A stretch of DNA of 64,000 nucleotides. It comes from Lytechinus pictus. Taxonomy: Eukaryota; Echinodermata; Echinoidea; Temnopleuroida; Toxopneustidae. A program made the translations under genes and the position numbers. Below the pieces are notes generated by a model. That model saw only the letters and a list, made by a program, of their open reading frames with translations. It did no database searches and had not been told where the DNA came from. Within the stretch, counting starts at the first letter, position 1, and the number at the start of each line of letters is the position of its first letter. Of this stretch, positions 43,063 to 54,641 are shown in pieces. The stretch covers positions 60,535,920 to 60,599,919 of the forward strand of contig NC_087247.1 of NCBI RefSeq assembly GCF_037042905.1, in the 5' to 3' direction.

Positions 43063-45607
43063 TCTACTCATCACAATTAAAATCTCACAATATTGTGTCA
43101 CAGTACATAAAACATGAAGCAAATAATACTGCAAATAAATTCCAGTTGGATAAAAATGTATTTTAATGTATACTGTTTCAAAAAAAAAATCATGATTCAA
43201 AAATAGTTGCAATGCAGTTTCCTAAAATGTGTATGTTTGCCATCATTTCATCGAGAAATTACATAATGGGATACAAAAAGCAGTAACACACAGGTATATA
43301 CTATAATTTCATTGTGATAATGAAAAAAAAGGAAGTCCAGCTATATACAAATATATTATCAACACCTAGCTGCATTTCTTCTCTCTCAATTGTTGAATAA
43401 GCTTGAGTGTTGGTTTTAAAGATTATGAAATTAATATGATTATAAAATGATAATAAAATTAATCACTTATATTATATCTGGATTGATTTCAAGTAAAATT
43501 TGCTTTCAAACATTTTCAAGAGTTTTTGTAGGTTTTTTGTAGAGGGGGGGGGGATTCAATACTGATATATCAGTAATCATTTTATTCTCAGACTCACATG
43601 CCATACATTACTGTACATCAAGAGCAAATTACATATGTGTACATAAACATGTAGATGATATATCTCCCTTTTTTTACTTAAAAGATAAGTCTCTTTAAAA
43701 ATCAATTTCCTATCTGTCATGACTCACAATAATTTATATGAGTACATAAAAGAGTCTCGCAAACTTGAAAAATCAAGACTCAAGAGGAGTAAAGATGGGA
43801 TGGGGAATCTTTTCTACATCATCTTCCAAATCCATGTTGCACTTCAAAACTGGGAAGTAATCTAAACTGTGTTCTTTTAACCCATATTTACAAAGGACAT
43901 GTAAATCACATTAACCAAAAGAAAGCATGTTAAATACATGATTTCATTTTGAAATCAGAGAGTTGTCTTTGAATACTTATAACCATATCTAATCTAAACA
44001 TCTATTTACATACGGTAGTAGAAGAGACAACAAAATCTATACATAAAGAAGAGAAACAAATCCTGATATACATGCATAATAACAAATGACTGATGAAAGT
44101 AATCCATGCCAGATTAAAAAGTATGGTAGTACTTATATGAGGAAGATATCGAGAATAGACATCCACAAAAGAATTGAAAATGATTTTAATAGCTTTTACG
44201 ACAAGACAATGTCCATCCAGAATGTGACTTTATTTTTATTTATTTTTATTGCAATACTGGCGGATGGTTCAAACAAAATAGAGATATATTCTATTTAGTA
44301 TGAAATTAACAATATTGATATGAAGTAGAATGGACAAATTCCTTACTTACTAAAGAGCTCACAAATGTATTAGACATGTCAATTTATGAGGGATGAGTCA
44401 CAATAATTTTTGTTTATTTCCTGCCTTTCATAAAGCAAATGTATCCCTTTTCATTTTGCAAGGAAGGAAATTATATCGAGATAGCAAGCACCCTGTTGTT
44501 GATAATGACTTAATTTGTTCTTTGAAGTTTATTCTATAAACAAATTGTATTAATATTGAATACTATAAGAATATGTATCTAACTCTATATTATATATGTA
44601 CAAAAATAAGTCAGAATACAATGGCTGCAAATATTCAATGCAAATGCAATGGCAAGAAATTTACTTTTCCTTTGATTATCCACAAACAAGCTTTAATATA
44701 TTCTGTGAATAATGCTGTTCCAAAGATTTGGCACAGTAAATAAAAAAGATAACCTGGTAGGTGTTGTATTGACCACAGTATGCACAAACAATGAGATCCC
44801 AGGGGTCTAGTGCCGGCAAAACCTTACTCTGTCTGATACTGTGTAGAGATTGCAACCCCATACACAGTCTACACCAAATTAAAGCATTGCGCACGCTGTA
44901 AAAATCTTTTCTCGTATGGCGCGCCATGTGGTAAGCGGAGCTATACACCGTGCATATACATGCAGGTAATGTATAGTAAGCACCATGGCAGGACAATAAA
45001 TGCACGTGTATGCGGGAAAGCGCTGCTCCCACTACATACGCTGCAGAGCTGTATTGAAGCAATCTCATGCTATGGTGCGCCGATTGGTTCACAAATATTG
45101 TATATTAAAACAGAAAAGTTGACAGGCATGCACAATACACGCACAGTATTGGAAATGTCAATTTAGAAGGATAATTAATTAATCATAATGGCGGGAAGGT
45201 AACCCCAAAAGCAGGACAGTTGGGAGGTCTGTAATTGCTATGCAATATCATTGCTTCAAATCTCATTGACTTTGTGTCAGAAAATATTGCGTAGCTTTGT
45301 TTATACTAGACTCTACTATGCCATGTCTGAATAAGCTGTTACTGTTCTCGAAATAGATATGATTTTCAATGAAAGAGCATTACTTTCACTTTATAAATAC
45401 TTTCTACTTTATCCCACAGCACAAACCGAAACTCTTTTTTCCATTATAAGACTATTGAAGGGTTTCACTGATAATAACTTCCATTGAGTATTTAGCTAGA
45501 AAATGAGAGTGGTTCTTTGTTTTTACATTATCATATTGATTGTTTTTAGAAATAACCTCTTAAACAGCTTGAAAGTCATGTGAAAACATGTTAATTTCAT
45601 TTTAATG
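43063..45607. other. Region between the two LASP-type genes
   Basis: AT-rich, with a 10-G run at 43544-43553 and a CpG-bearing stretch at about 44880-45080. The first LIM exon of gene 1 was looked for here on the - strand and not found. The - strand frame around 44780 contains CAYCG but lacks the rest of a LIM start. Confidence 0.35.
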
Positions 45608-45675
45608 TGGTGGGCCCGTTGGCAAAGTAGTGCTTTGTGCATCTACAATACACACACGTACCCTGGTTTCGACAC
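45608..45675 (+). repeat. Possible tRNA-derived SINE head
   Basis: GTTGGCAAAGTAG resembles a pol III A box. About 45 bases later GGTTTCGACAC resembles a B box (GGTTCGANNC). Spacing and order fit a tRNA-like SINE promoter, but arms do not pair well enough for a tRNA gene. Confidence 0.25.
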
Positions 45676-46046
45676 ACATTATCATGCAGGCAATAATCTT
45701 GTGTTTCACAAGAAATCAGGGCAGGAAAATGTTATAAAGACATGGTCAGTATATCTACTATTGGATTACTGTTAGCCTAAAGGGGCTTTCCAATTATTTG
45801 CAAATGGCTTTTATTTTCTTTAATATCAAGTCATACCGATAATGAGTTGCAAATAATAAATGGCACATACCATGAATTGAGTTGTACTGTAGGCCCTAAT
45901 ATTTACTGAATATTCTATTTTGGTTGCTAGTTAACACCTCTTCTCATTCATGTCTGGTTGGCTTTATTTTATCAAATATGAAAACTACATTAACAATGAC
46001 TTTGATAAATTTGCATTGTGAAGATAGAGATGAGGACACAATAAGA
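45676..46046 (-). other. Probable 3' UTR of LASP-type gene 2
   Basis: A - strand AATAAA (TTTATT at 45963-45968) lies about 80 bases after the stop of the exon ending at 46047. Confidence 0.4.
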
Positions 46047-46262
46047 CTATACAAGCTGTACATAGTTAGATGGGAGCATTCCTGTCTGGCCAGTCCTTTC
46101 AATTGTTCCTGTCATCCAACCCTCATCAATATGTCGCCAATTGATGACCAGGTCACCTTCTCTAAACGACACCTCATCTTGATCTGCAGCCGTGTAGTCA
46201 TAGATAGCACAGTATTTTTTGCTCATCTGACCAGCCGGTGGTGGTGATTGGACCGTCTGTGG
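46047..46262 (-). CDS. LASP1-like: LASP-type gene 2, terminal exon (complete SH3)
   Basis: The - strand exon has 71 codons plus TAG (46047-46049), with acceptor GATATAATAG. It encodes a short proline-rich lead (PQTVQSPPPAGQ) and a complete SH3 domain: [54 protein letters not shown]. It is clearly homologous to the SH3 domain of gene 1, but in one exon: no intron after YDYT. Because it lies upstream of gene 1's exons on the same strand and has its own stop, it is the end of a second LASP-type gene. It could also be an alternative terminal exon of a larger locus. Confidence 0.9.
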   Translation of the reverse strand, partial: PQTVQSPPPAGQMSKKYCAIYDYTAADQDEVSFREGDLVINWRHIDEGWMTGTIERTGQTGMLPSNYVQLV

Positions 46263-46816
46263 CTATTATATCAAAGAACAAGAATATATATACCGGTAAT
46301 CTTTTCTTGATTCAAACTTGAGTTAATTCTATTTTACAGATATTCACAGATGTCCGCATCAAATCTAGTTTGTCACAAGTTTGCCTCATCTTGTATTAAG
46401 GAGGGGGGGGGGGGGAGAAACAACTACATATATCAATGAACACATCCATACAATCATGCGTTTTTTAAAACACCCTGATACATATATTTTTTATCTATCA
46501 AATAATACCTCATTCACTTACCGGTAAATGTATTTCTACATGCCCTCCTGTATAATACCTCCCAAACAAGTATAAAATTACATGCCCAACTACTATGGAC
46601 AAGAACAAAATTATCTACCATGAGTATATAATATACTCAAGAATTATACCCCTTTCCCCAAAAAACATGTTTTTTCTCACTTTGGCATGTATGACACCTA
46701 CCCTCAAATAGAAAAAGATACCCTTTAAGCGTTGTTTTTTCTCTTCATTCATGTGTACTAAGCTATAAAGTATTAGACAGGCACATTCATATATATTGTA
46801 AATGAAGTGTACTAAC

Positions 46817-46872
46817 TTTACTATCAAACAATGATCCAACTGCCTGCTGCTTGCCTGGTGGTCCAGAATATG
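46817..46872 (-). CDS. LASP1-like: LASP-type gene 2, linker exon
   Basis: The - strand exon is 56 nt with acceptor TTTTTTCCCTATGATTCAG and donor AAA|GTTAGT. It enters in phase 1 and leaves in phase 0, exactly like linker exon 4 of gene 1. It encodes xYSGPPGKQQAVGSLFDSK, which splices in frame to PQTVQSPPP of the SH3 exon. Phase agreement is the main support. The donor is not optimal. LIM and nebulin-repeat exons of this gene were not found up to 64000. Confidence 0.55.
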
Positions 46873-48703
46873 CTGAATCATAGGGAAAAAATAGTAATAA
46901 ATCACAATTTCTATTAAAAAAAAATCTAAAATGTAATGCAGATAGGGGTACAAATACTATATCATAAAAATGTTTGAAATTCATTAGAGAAAAATCAATG
47001 GCTGACATAACAATGAATCAAATGGGATAGTACTGGCATAGTTTCTAAATTTATTTTCCAGAGATTAGAACACGTAAAAGACTGGTATTTTGACAGGACA
47101 TATCAATATATTATCACATCATTAAAACAAATAATTTATTTCCCCTTATTTGAAATATGAGGACTTTTCAACAAAACGATTATATAAATCTTGGTATATA
47201 AATAAAATACAAAACTTCATGCATTAAGACATTTCAGGGTACCGGTAATATCCAAAGGGAACTGTAATAACAAAGATATCAAACTTGAAAATTATAAATA
47301 TGAAGAATAGTATCACATTGATCAATTAAATAATTAAACACACACACTACGGACATTTTAATTTGTCACATGTAGAGCAAAATCAAACAATGATAAGTAC
47401 AAGAGCACTGAGCCCAAAACAGAAAAACATAAGCACAGCTCTTTATCTTATGACCAGAAAATAGAACAGTGCCCTCTTTTGTTGGGATGTATAGATCTAG
47501 AGCTCATCATATCCTTCATCCTATTGACTCAAAGTATGTATCCTTCCGGGCTGGAAATTATTGTGCAGGAGTACCGGCTAGGGCTACAATTAACACACCC
47601 CACAGACATGAATTTGTCATAACATCACTCATAACACTCTGTTGAATACCTACACGTACAGTACACCAAGAACTCTCTCCCCTATAAAAAATATGCTAAA
47701 TTGATATGCACAGGGGAAACTGTTTGTAGTCATTAAGGTACATATATATATATATTAACCAATTGTAAACATATCTGAACCCATTTTCTTTTTATCCCAG
47801 TTTCTACAAAACACCTCTTTTCAGTGGCAGTGATTATTATCTTATTATTTCATGTTTTATTTTTATTCTTATTTCCTTTTTTTTTTTTTGGGGGGGGGGG
47901 TTATTTTCTTTTTATTCAGTTCACAAGACAAAGAAGGGGGAAGGGGGAAATAAACACATTTAGTACGTGGTTTATATCTTCCTTGTTTCTCTTTTCTCTT
48001 CAAAATACAAACTATATGAAGAAAACAGGAATCTGCTCAGGAAATTTCACACCTCTGTAACTCTTACAATCTATATCATCACTCGATTAACAAGAATCCG
48101 ATGTTCATCCAAGCCACTACATGAAATCAGGAACTTGAATACTGTACATGAAGACACTGATGACTAACTCAGTAGCCAGACAGAAAAGGAAGTTCTTTGT
48201 TTTAACATATAAGTATTCAGTACATAGTAAGATTCCATGGTTAAACCCCGTACAAAGTGACATGCTGGCAATGAGCTTGACTTGACATCTCCATGTACCA
48301 GTAGTTCTTGACACAACCTATATATACATTCATGTAATGTACATATTCATCTATCTGTAGGGGCCTCCATGTAGTTACGTCAATGTAAAAAAGGAAAGGG
48401 TAAAACGGATACTATTCAGAGTGCTCGTAACAATCAGAAGGAAAGACATAAAAACATGCAATGAAATAATTAGGTATACAGACAATATCTGGTACCTCAA
48501 CATGTACCTATAGCAGGCATCAACTGAACATTTGTGCAGTGTCACCTGCTGGAACCCTAGGAGTGCATCCCCTCATAAATATTCATAGCCAGTCTACACT
48601 GCATGGATTGAAGCGCATACTGTGAGAGCTCAAAGAGTGACTACTCAATCATGGTCAAGTATGTCACCTGTAAACAAACACCTGGTCACATTGAAAACTG
48701 TCT
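46873..48703. other. Upstream/intronic sequence of LASP-type gene 2
   Basis: No further exon recognised. It includes a T/G homopolymer (T run then G11, 47890-47900) and TA repeats at about 47742-47756. Confidence 0.4.
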
Positions 48704-48707
48704 TTAA

Positions 48708-49489
48708 AGGAGAATGAAACCCTTGAAACCAGCTGAATCCATATCAAAGAGAAAAATCAAAGAAACATATTGTTGAAAGTTTGAGGAAGATTGAATGAAT
48801 AATAAGAAAGTTATGAGCATTTGAATATTGAGATCACTAATGCCATGTAGATCCTCCCATTGGCAATGCAACCAAGATCTGTGATGTCACACACGTACAA
48901 CTCCCTCATTACTTTAGTACTTATTTCACTTATATTCTCACTTTTATAGAGTCTATCACAAGGTGAGGTGTTCTCTTTATGAGAGGACAAGTACAGAGGT
49001 TTCACAACATTATATCAATGATGAATCGTTTGTCATATGATTAGAATGAGCAAAAAGAGATGTTTTGGGGTACATTTTCAGTGTCCAAAAGGGGAGAGTT
49101 GTCCAGTTTTGGACACTGAAAATATACCCCAAAACATCTCTTTTTGCTCATTCTAATCATATGACAAACGATTCATCAATGATATAATGTTGTGAAACCT
49201 CTGTACTTGTCCTCTCATAAAGAGAACACCTCACCTTGTGATAGACTCTATAAAAGTGAGAATATAAGTGAAATAAGTACTAAAGTAATGAGGGAGTTGT
49301 ACGTGTGTGACATCACAGATCTTGGTTGCATTGCCAATGGGAGGATCTACATGGCATTAGTGATCTCAATATTCAAATGCTCATAACTTTCTTATTATTC
49401 ATTCAATCTTCCTCAAACTTTCAACAATATGTTTCTTTGATTTTTCTCTTTTATATGGATTCAGCTGGTTTCAAGGGTTTCATTCTCCT
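48708..49489. mobile_element. Nearly perfect 782-bp palindrome, MITE family B
   Basis: TTAA flanks both ends (48704-48707 and 49490-49493). Arms 48708-49090 and 49107-49489 (383 bp each) are reverse complements with only a few mismatches that I can see, around a 16-base spacer GGGGAGAGTTGTCCAG. The identical 64-codon frames on opposite strands are a direct consequence. A TTAA duplication suggests mobilisation by a piggyBac- or Kolobok-type transposase. It is the intact relative of 25830-26412. Confidence 0.95.
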
Positions 49490-49493
49490 TTAA

Positions 49494-50508
49494 CACCAGA
49501 CAAACTGAAACAGATGGATTCTCTGTGAAGCTCTAACTCTCATTGATGCACTTTCATTCCCCTCACATGCTTACAAAATCTCCTCTTGATTTCAGCCTAC
49601 CCCAAGCTACATGTATTTGTACATATAACCATACTCCACTCATGTACATGGAAAAACAAATTATGACCACATACATATACATGTAACATAATTCAATAAA
49701 TTTATGCAAGCCTCCCTGGAATCAATAAAATCAATACTGTTTACAGAGAAATCAACATGTATACCTACTGATTTGTTATCATTTATTGTAATACATATAG
49801 GGAGGGAGTGTACAAAAACATCAGAACAGTAATTGGATATACTACATACACAAATATGGATAGATCCTCATCAATTTCATCATTCATGCTATACATGCAC
49901 CCCTTCCCATTAAACCAATACAATAAATAGAAGGAAATGCTAAGCCAGGATATCCCAAGATCATTTACTGATCCTCAGTGTTAACCTAGTGATTTAACAG
50001 CTTTTCTGCATTTCCTTCCCATTATAAAATACTGATAATATGCCCAAAGAATACTACAATTCACTGATAAGTTTCATATGGGTGGGTATGAATAAATTGC
50101 CCTTTTTTCCATTAAGGAACATGCTCACAAGAACTAAATATATCCTAGGCCCCAACCCCTGCCCCCAAAAAGGCAAAGACACCAACTCACAAGATTCTAT
50201 ATTTGTACTCAATATGAAACAATTTTGCTAAAAAAACAAACAAATGAATCTAACATCAGCCTATGTATTCATTTTCATTCTAGTTTACAAAGTAGCTAAT
50301 AGACAAAATACCATCTCTTCCAATACTAAACAATATTTTGTCATGAATGTTTCACTGGAGATGAAGGGGAGCATTGTTCTACACTAATGTTTCACTATAT
50401 GATTGCAGCTTCTAAATTAGGCATGGCAAAATTTGCTATCAATAAATCAGCATTTCATTTTATTTAAGTTATTTGTCTATCTAATTTTCATTTTTTTTAA
50501 TAATTACA
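49494..50508. other. Unassigned sequence
   Basis: AT-rich. No exon, repeat unit or structured motif that I can support. Confidence 0.5.
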
Positions 50509-50509
50509 T

Positions 50510-50647
50510 AATATTGACTGGCATAGAATGAGATACAAACCTATATTGCCCGATGTGAGTCCAATATTGCCCAAGCTGAAGGCGCGGGCAATATTGGATT
50601 CAGAGAGGGAAATATAGGTTTGTGTCTCATTCTATGCCAGTTAATAT
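50510..50647. repeat. Hairpin with ~62-bp arms
   Basis: ATATTGACTGGCATAGAATG ... CAATATTGCCC (50510-50572) is mirrored by GGGCAATATTG ... CATTCTATGCCAGTTAATAT (50586-50647) around a 13-base spacer. It lies immediately 3' of the truncated frame 50660-50929. It probably is part of the same mobile element. Confidence 0.85.
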
Positions 50648-50659
50648 TATTATTATTAC

Positions 50660-50929
50660 CTATATAGTAAATTGATTAAAAAGATTTCCCCAAAATCTGT
50701 GTTGATAAATTTCCCCAAAATCTGACACATAAAATTTCCCCAAAATCTTTCCAAGGGTCTCTTTATCCAGTGTCTCGAAATCGCCCAGAAGAGATTTTTC
50801 AAGCAGATATTCATGGATTACAGTAACGACCTGTTTCGTAGACTTTTTGGTATTTTCAGCATCTTTGTTTGTCACTATATTTTCAAAATCGTCAGCACCA
50901 TAACAAGCGAATCTCTTAGAAGTAGCCAT
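50660..50929 (-). pseudogene. KIAA1958/Crypton-like N-terminal domain fragment
   Basis: The - strand frame starts MATSKRFACYGADDFENIVT and continues NKDAENTKKSTKQVVTVIHE, then YLLEKSLLGDF and LGKILGKFYV. The RFA...D-(KDA/N)-NTKK-T...YL pattern followed by L(G)KFYV is the N-terminal domain shared by KIAA1958-like, ZMYM-type and other Crypton-derived multicopy proteins. In complete proteins a tyrosine-recombinase-like domain follows. Here, after FYV, the frame runs into three copies of GATTTTGGGGAAAT (about 50685-50760) and ends within about 20 codons, so the protein is truncated. An intron is possible but no convincing donor is seen. Confidence 0.6.
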
Positions 50930-51230
50930 TTTCTCACGTCACATACCAGTACACACTGCGCATACACATAGTTATTGGTCTATGTGCATGGCATGCATCG
51001 CACTATGCGCTGCGCTGTATATAGAGCCGCGCTGCGCTACAACTGCGGTCTCTTCACAAACTGGTTCCAACCGGATTTCGCGAATATTGCCCGGTGTTAA
51101 ATTTACACACAAAGTCAATGGGAAAACCCGGAAGAGAGAAAGCAAAATATGGATAATGATTGCCACAGAGAAACACTTCGTATAGGTAATAATAATTATA
51201 ATGATTTGTTGAGGGGGGGGGGGGGGGTTA
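50930..51230. other. CpG-bearing flank of the 50660 fragment
   Basis: It contains GCGCTGCGCTG-type words and CGCGAATATTGCCCGGTG, echoing the ATATTGCCCG words of the hairpin on the other side. It may be the 5' part of the same element. A 15-G run lies at 51213-51227. Confidence 0.35.
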
Positions 51231-52342
51231 AACAAAACAACCCCATGACTATCCAAACCTGAAGGTCCCTTCCCTTTATAAAACTTATTAGTGAAATTTA
51301 CTTGCATGCATACATCTATCATAATTCAAATAATTTTCTTTGCAGTTTGATATATATTTCAAATCTTGGATAAAAAACTGAAACTAAATGAAGCGTCAAT
51401 CATACATGCTGGACATGAAATGTAATTAATTCTTTATGAATTCAAGACCCACCGAAACTAAAAGGATAATTAATCATAACAAATGTCACACTAAAATGCA
51501 TTGCAGTTCATCATACAAGTAGGCATTAAAAAAGTGTGGCAGTTTCTATTTTTCTGCTTATGTATCATCATTTGAGATACATATAGGATGAAATATTTAC
51601 CATCAGACTGTACCATATTGAATCAAGCCAATGTCATTATCTGGAAAAGAATGATTACACACCATCATCTAAACATGTCATGTCAGCCTATTTTTTTTTT
51701 CTTGTAAAAAAATATGTAAAAATAATTTTAAAAAGAGAGTTAAGATTTATATGAATTGCCTTAAGATTTTAATAGTTATATTCAATTGTCTCAATATCTA
51801 AGGAAAGATATAAATCAATTACTGGATTCCTAAAATAAGTATAACAGAAGAGTGAACATTTCATAAGATTAAAAAAAAAGTTTCCTCCCATCCAAGATTA
51901 CACCAATAGGCTTGTTATGGCATGTTGTATTTTTGTGTTTAGTTAATACATGCATAACATAACTTTATGCAATTTTCATGCAATTATCCTGTGCTAAAAA
52001 CATGAAAATTACTAGTTTGCAAAATATTACACTTTAACTTTTAGTTATAGTAGAAAATTAAATTCTATCTTGATTACAAATTTATGATAGATGCCTCTTG
52101 GCACAAATATTTTGTGTGTGTTTTGCCAGAATCAGAGGGATTCAGTTGACATGATAGTGACATCCCAATGATTTAATTCATGATATGTCAGGAATCTATA
52201 CAGCAATGCAGTATTTTATCAGGGATGAGCTACATGAAGAACTCCCCTGGTATGAGGATGTATGTAAACTATGCAAGACTGTGCATACACTGTATGTATG
52301 AACACACTGTGTTGGCCTGGGCTTTCAGCATCAGCTCTCTTG
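51231..52342. other. Unassigned sequence
   Basis: AT-rich. A splice-like segment at 51610-51650 on the - strand contains a stop in its only long frame and was not called. Nothing else is supported. Confidence 0.45.
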
Positions 52343-53111
52343 GACCCCTGTTACATCTGAGAGATTCCCTACCTCGGGCCGGCCCGGGGCCTACCTCGGG
52401 TCGGAAAGAAATCAGATGTAAACATCCCAAACCTACCTCGGGCCACCTTTTAGTAAACCTACCTGAGACCACATCCAGAGGTAGTCTCGGGTAGGTATCG
52501 GGCCGGCCCCGGTCCACCGATTCGTAGATGTAAACGCACACAAGCTTTCAAACCTATCTCGGTCCGTTCGCCAGCTGTCAAATTACGTCATAGCGCGCGC
52601 TATCCCCTCCCCAGCCCCGTCGTTCTTCGAATGTTTTGCGACATATGTGAATTGTGATTGATAAATTCTTTAATTTGAGTGGAAAGAAGGAAGCATTTTA
52701 AACGTATCCTTTTCAAGTCGATCATAATATCTTCAACGACTGCTGGGATCATTAGCATTCTTCCAGAATCTCGGGTAAAGGTAAAGGGTCGTTTCGACTC
52801 TCTCTGGAAATGATCGGCACATGTCACACCCTGTCATTTCTGTGTAGCAGCGGACGAGTGTAACGAAATGTAAACAACTTCAATTAGCGCGCGCAAATTA
52901 TTCAGAGCCTAGATCGAGAGCGCCCTTTGGTGTCAGCAATCGGATACCGCTCGAAACCGTACCGATAGGGGAGGGAATGAACGCTGTGATGTAAACAGAC
53001 CACATTTCGGACTCGGTCCGTTCGCGAAGCTAATCCACCAATAATCCAGTCAAGGTTGCAAGTGGACTCGGTCGGGTCTCGGGTAGGAAAGTTTCAGATG
53101 TAACAGGGGTC
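52343..53111. mobile_element. 769-bp inverted-repeat element, GC-rich
   Basis: A perfect 18-bp terminal inverted repeat, GACCCCTGTTACATCTGA (52343-52360), with its complement at 53094-53111. The interior has recurrent CTACCTCGGG / CTCGGGTAGG and GGCCGGCCC words. The target duplication is not evident. No transposase. Confidence 0.8.
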
Positions 53112-53316
53112 TTATTCTCTCACTTGCCTGGAAGATTATATCAACTGCTATGGAAACCAAGACATCCACTATGATCATGATAATATCATCACAGGTAGAT
53201 TTGTCATCAGTATATAACCCCACCTACTACTGACACATGTATGAATATGTGCTGCTTGATGCCTGAAAAATAATTGGTGATTAAAAAAAAATGAATTCTG
53301 ATTTTATTACAGTTAA

Positions 53317-53480
53317 AGGGTAAGTCCATCCCCAAAAAAGGGGATTTTAATGATAGAGAAATACCAAACCAGCATAATGTTGAAAATATCATAAAATCAG
53401 ATCTTAACTAAGTAGTTGTGACAAAGTTTTGCTTACCTTCACAAAAATTACATGTATATGCACAACAATGGGGTATGCTA
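53317..53480. mobile_element. Partial MITE family A-like copy
   Basis: AGGGTAAGTCCATCCCC after TTAA (53313-53316), and the order of later words (AACCAGCATAATGTTGAAAA, CATGTATATGCACAAC), resemble the left arm of the 9492/55326 family. The right arm was not found. Confidence 0.5.
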
Positions 53481-53908
53481 ATTTCATCATAATAAAAACA
53501 TGAAATATAATATTCAATATTTGCAGATTTGACAATAAACATCTCCTGTGTATCATAATAGGTTTCAATAATGGATGTGATACTCATTCAACAAGGAATC
53601 AAGCATTGTTTACATCATAATGAGGGGAAAAATGTTCAGCATTAAAAATCAGCAGCTAATATCTTAGATTATAACATTTCGATTTCATCCTTAATTTTTC
53701 ATTAAGATAATGATGGTGAAATTAAAAATTGAAGAATTAAAGCCAATAACTCTATTTAACCTACTTACACCAAAACTTCTGCTATGATATTGAATTTAAT
53801 CTTCTACATAAACTGAGTAACTTTACATGTAGTTGTACATCAAACAGCCATAGCCTTCACTGTGGATCCATGGTATAAGGGAGATGATGCATGGACAGGG
53901 AGGTATTG

Positions 53909-54641
53909 GACCCTGTTCTCATTACTTTACTAAAAATAGTGGAAACTTAGTTTCGTGGAAACAAAAACTAGTTTTATAGTGGAAACCAGTTTAACGTGTA
54001 ATGAGAATGGTCGAAGCGGTCTTGGAAGCTGTCTTCCGAACCGGTTCGGAAAACCACCTCGCGATGTAGTTTATAAGATCACATTGCCTCGTTAAAACAC
54101 GACACAACCGTTCTTCAGGAAGTGATCTTCGCACATTTTGAGCATGCTACTCCACACAGTTTGTAGAATTTACGTGACGTGCTTTAGAAAACCACTTGCC
54201 GGTGATCAGGTGGGAACGCTAGCAAAGCGATCTTCCAAACTGCTTCCAGAACCGGTTTAAAGTAAACTAGTTTTAGAAAGTATAGTTGTTTGCTCAATCT
54301 CAAGATTTTAGATCGATCAGCCCTCTTCGCAATTAATCTCGAAATTCAAGAAACCTCGTCTCCACCATCTCAAGAAGAACGATTCGTGCTCGAGCGAAGC
54401 ATCGATGCATTATGGTGTGACGCCGTGAATAAATAATCCCTAGTGCGTCTGCAACTGCGCTATTTTGCAAATAATCCCAAGTTGACTTGGGATTGCAATC
54501 TCGAGATTAATCCAGCGAACCAGCGCGATAATTGCATCTCCATTACAAATAATCTTGAGATTGTTCAGATTGGGATAATTTGCCGCATCAGCTAATTTGA
54601 AAGCTCAGTCTGGTGCAGACGGCCCTAGTGAGAACGAGGTC
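53909..54641. mobile_element. Inverted-repeat element with GTTCTCA ends
   Basis: GACCCTGTTCTCATTAC at the left is mirrored imperfectly by CTAGTGAGAACGAGGTC at the right. The interior includes AATCTCGAGATT-like and GATTGCAATCTC-type palindromic words and two CCGGTTC motifs. No coding frame. Confidence 0.55.

Noticed and set aside
42181-43080. 299-codon + strand frame
   Set aside because: Generated by the 16-bp minisatellite. A repetitive HSIIPFNHPSIQSS-type translation.
44676-45092. Missing LIM exon, suggested by CAYCG near 44780
   Set aside because: No start codon or VYP/CLDK-like residues follow and the donor is poor. It also lacks the MNPxC beginning.
48811-49386. Two identical 64-codon genes in opposite orientation
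   Set aside because: They are mirror images in the arms of a palindromic MITE.
51610-51650. LASP gene 2 exon candidate with acceptor TTCTTTTCCAG and donor GTAAAT
   Set aside because: All three frames contain a stop or give no nebulin-repeat similarity.
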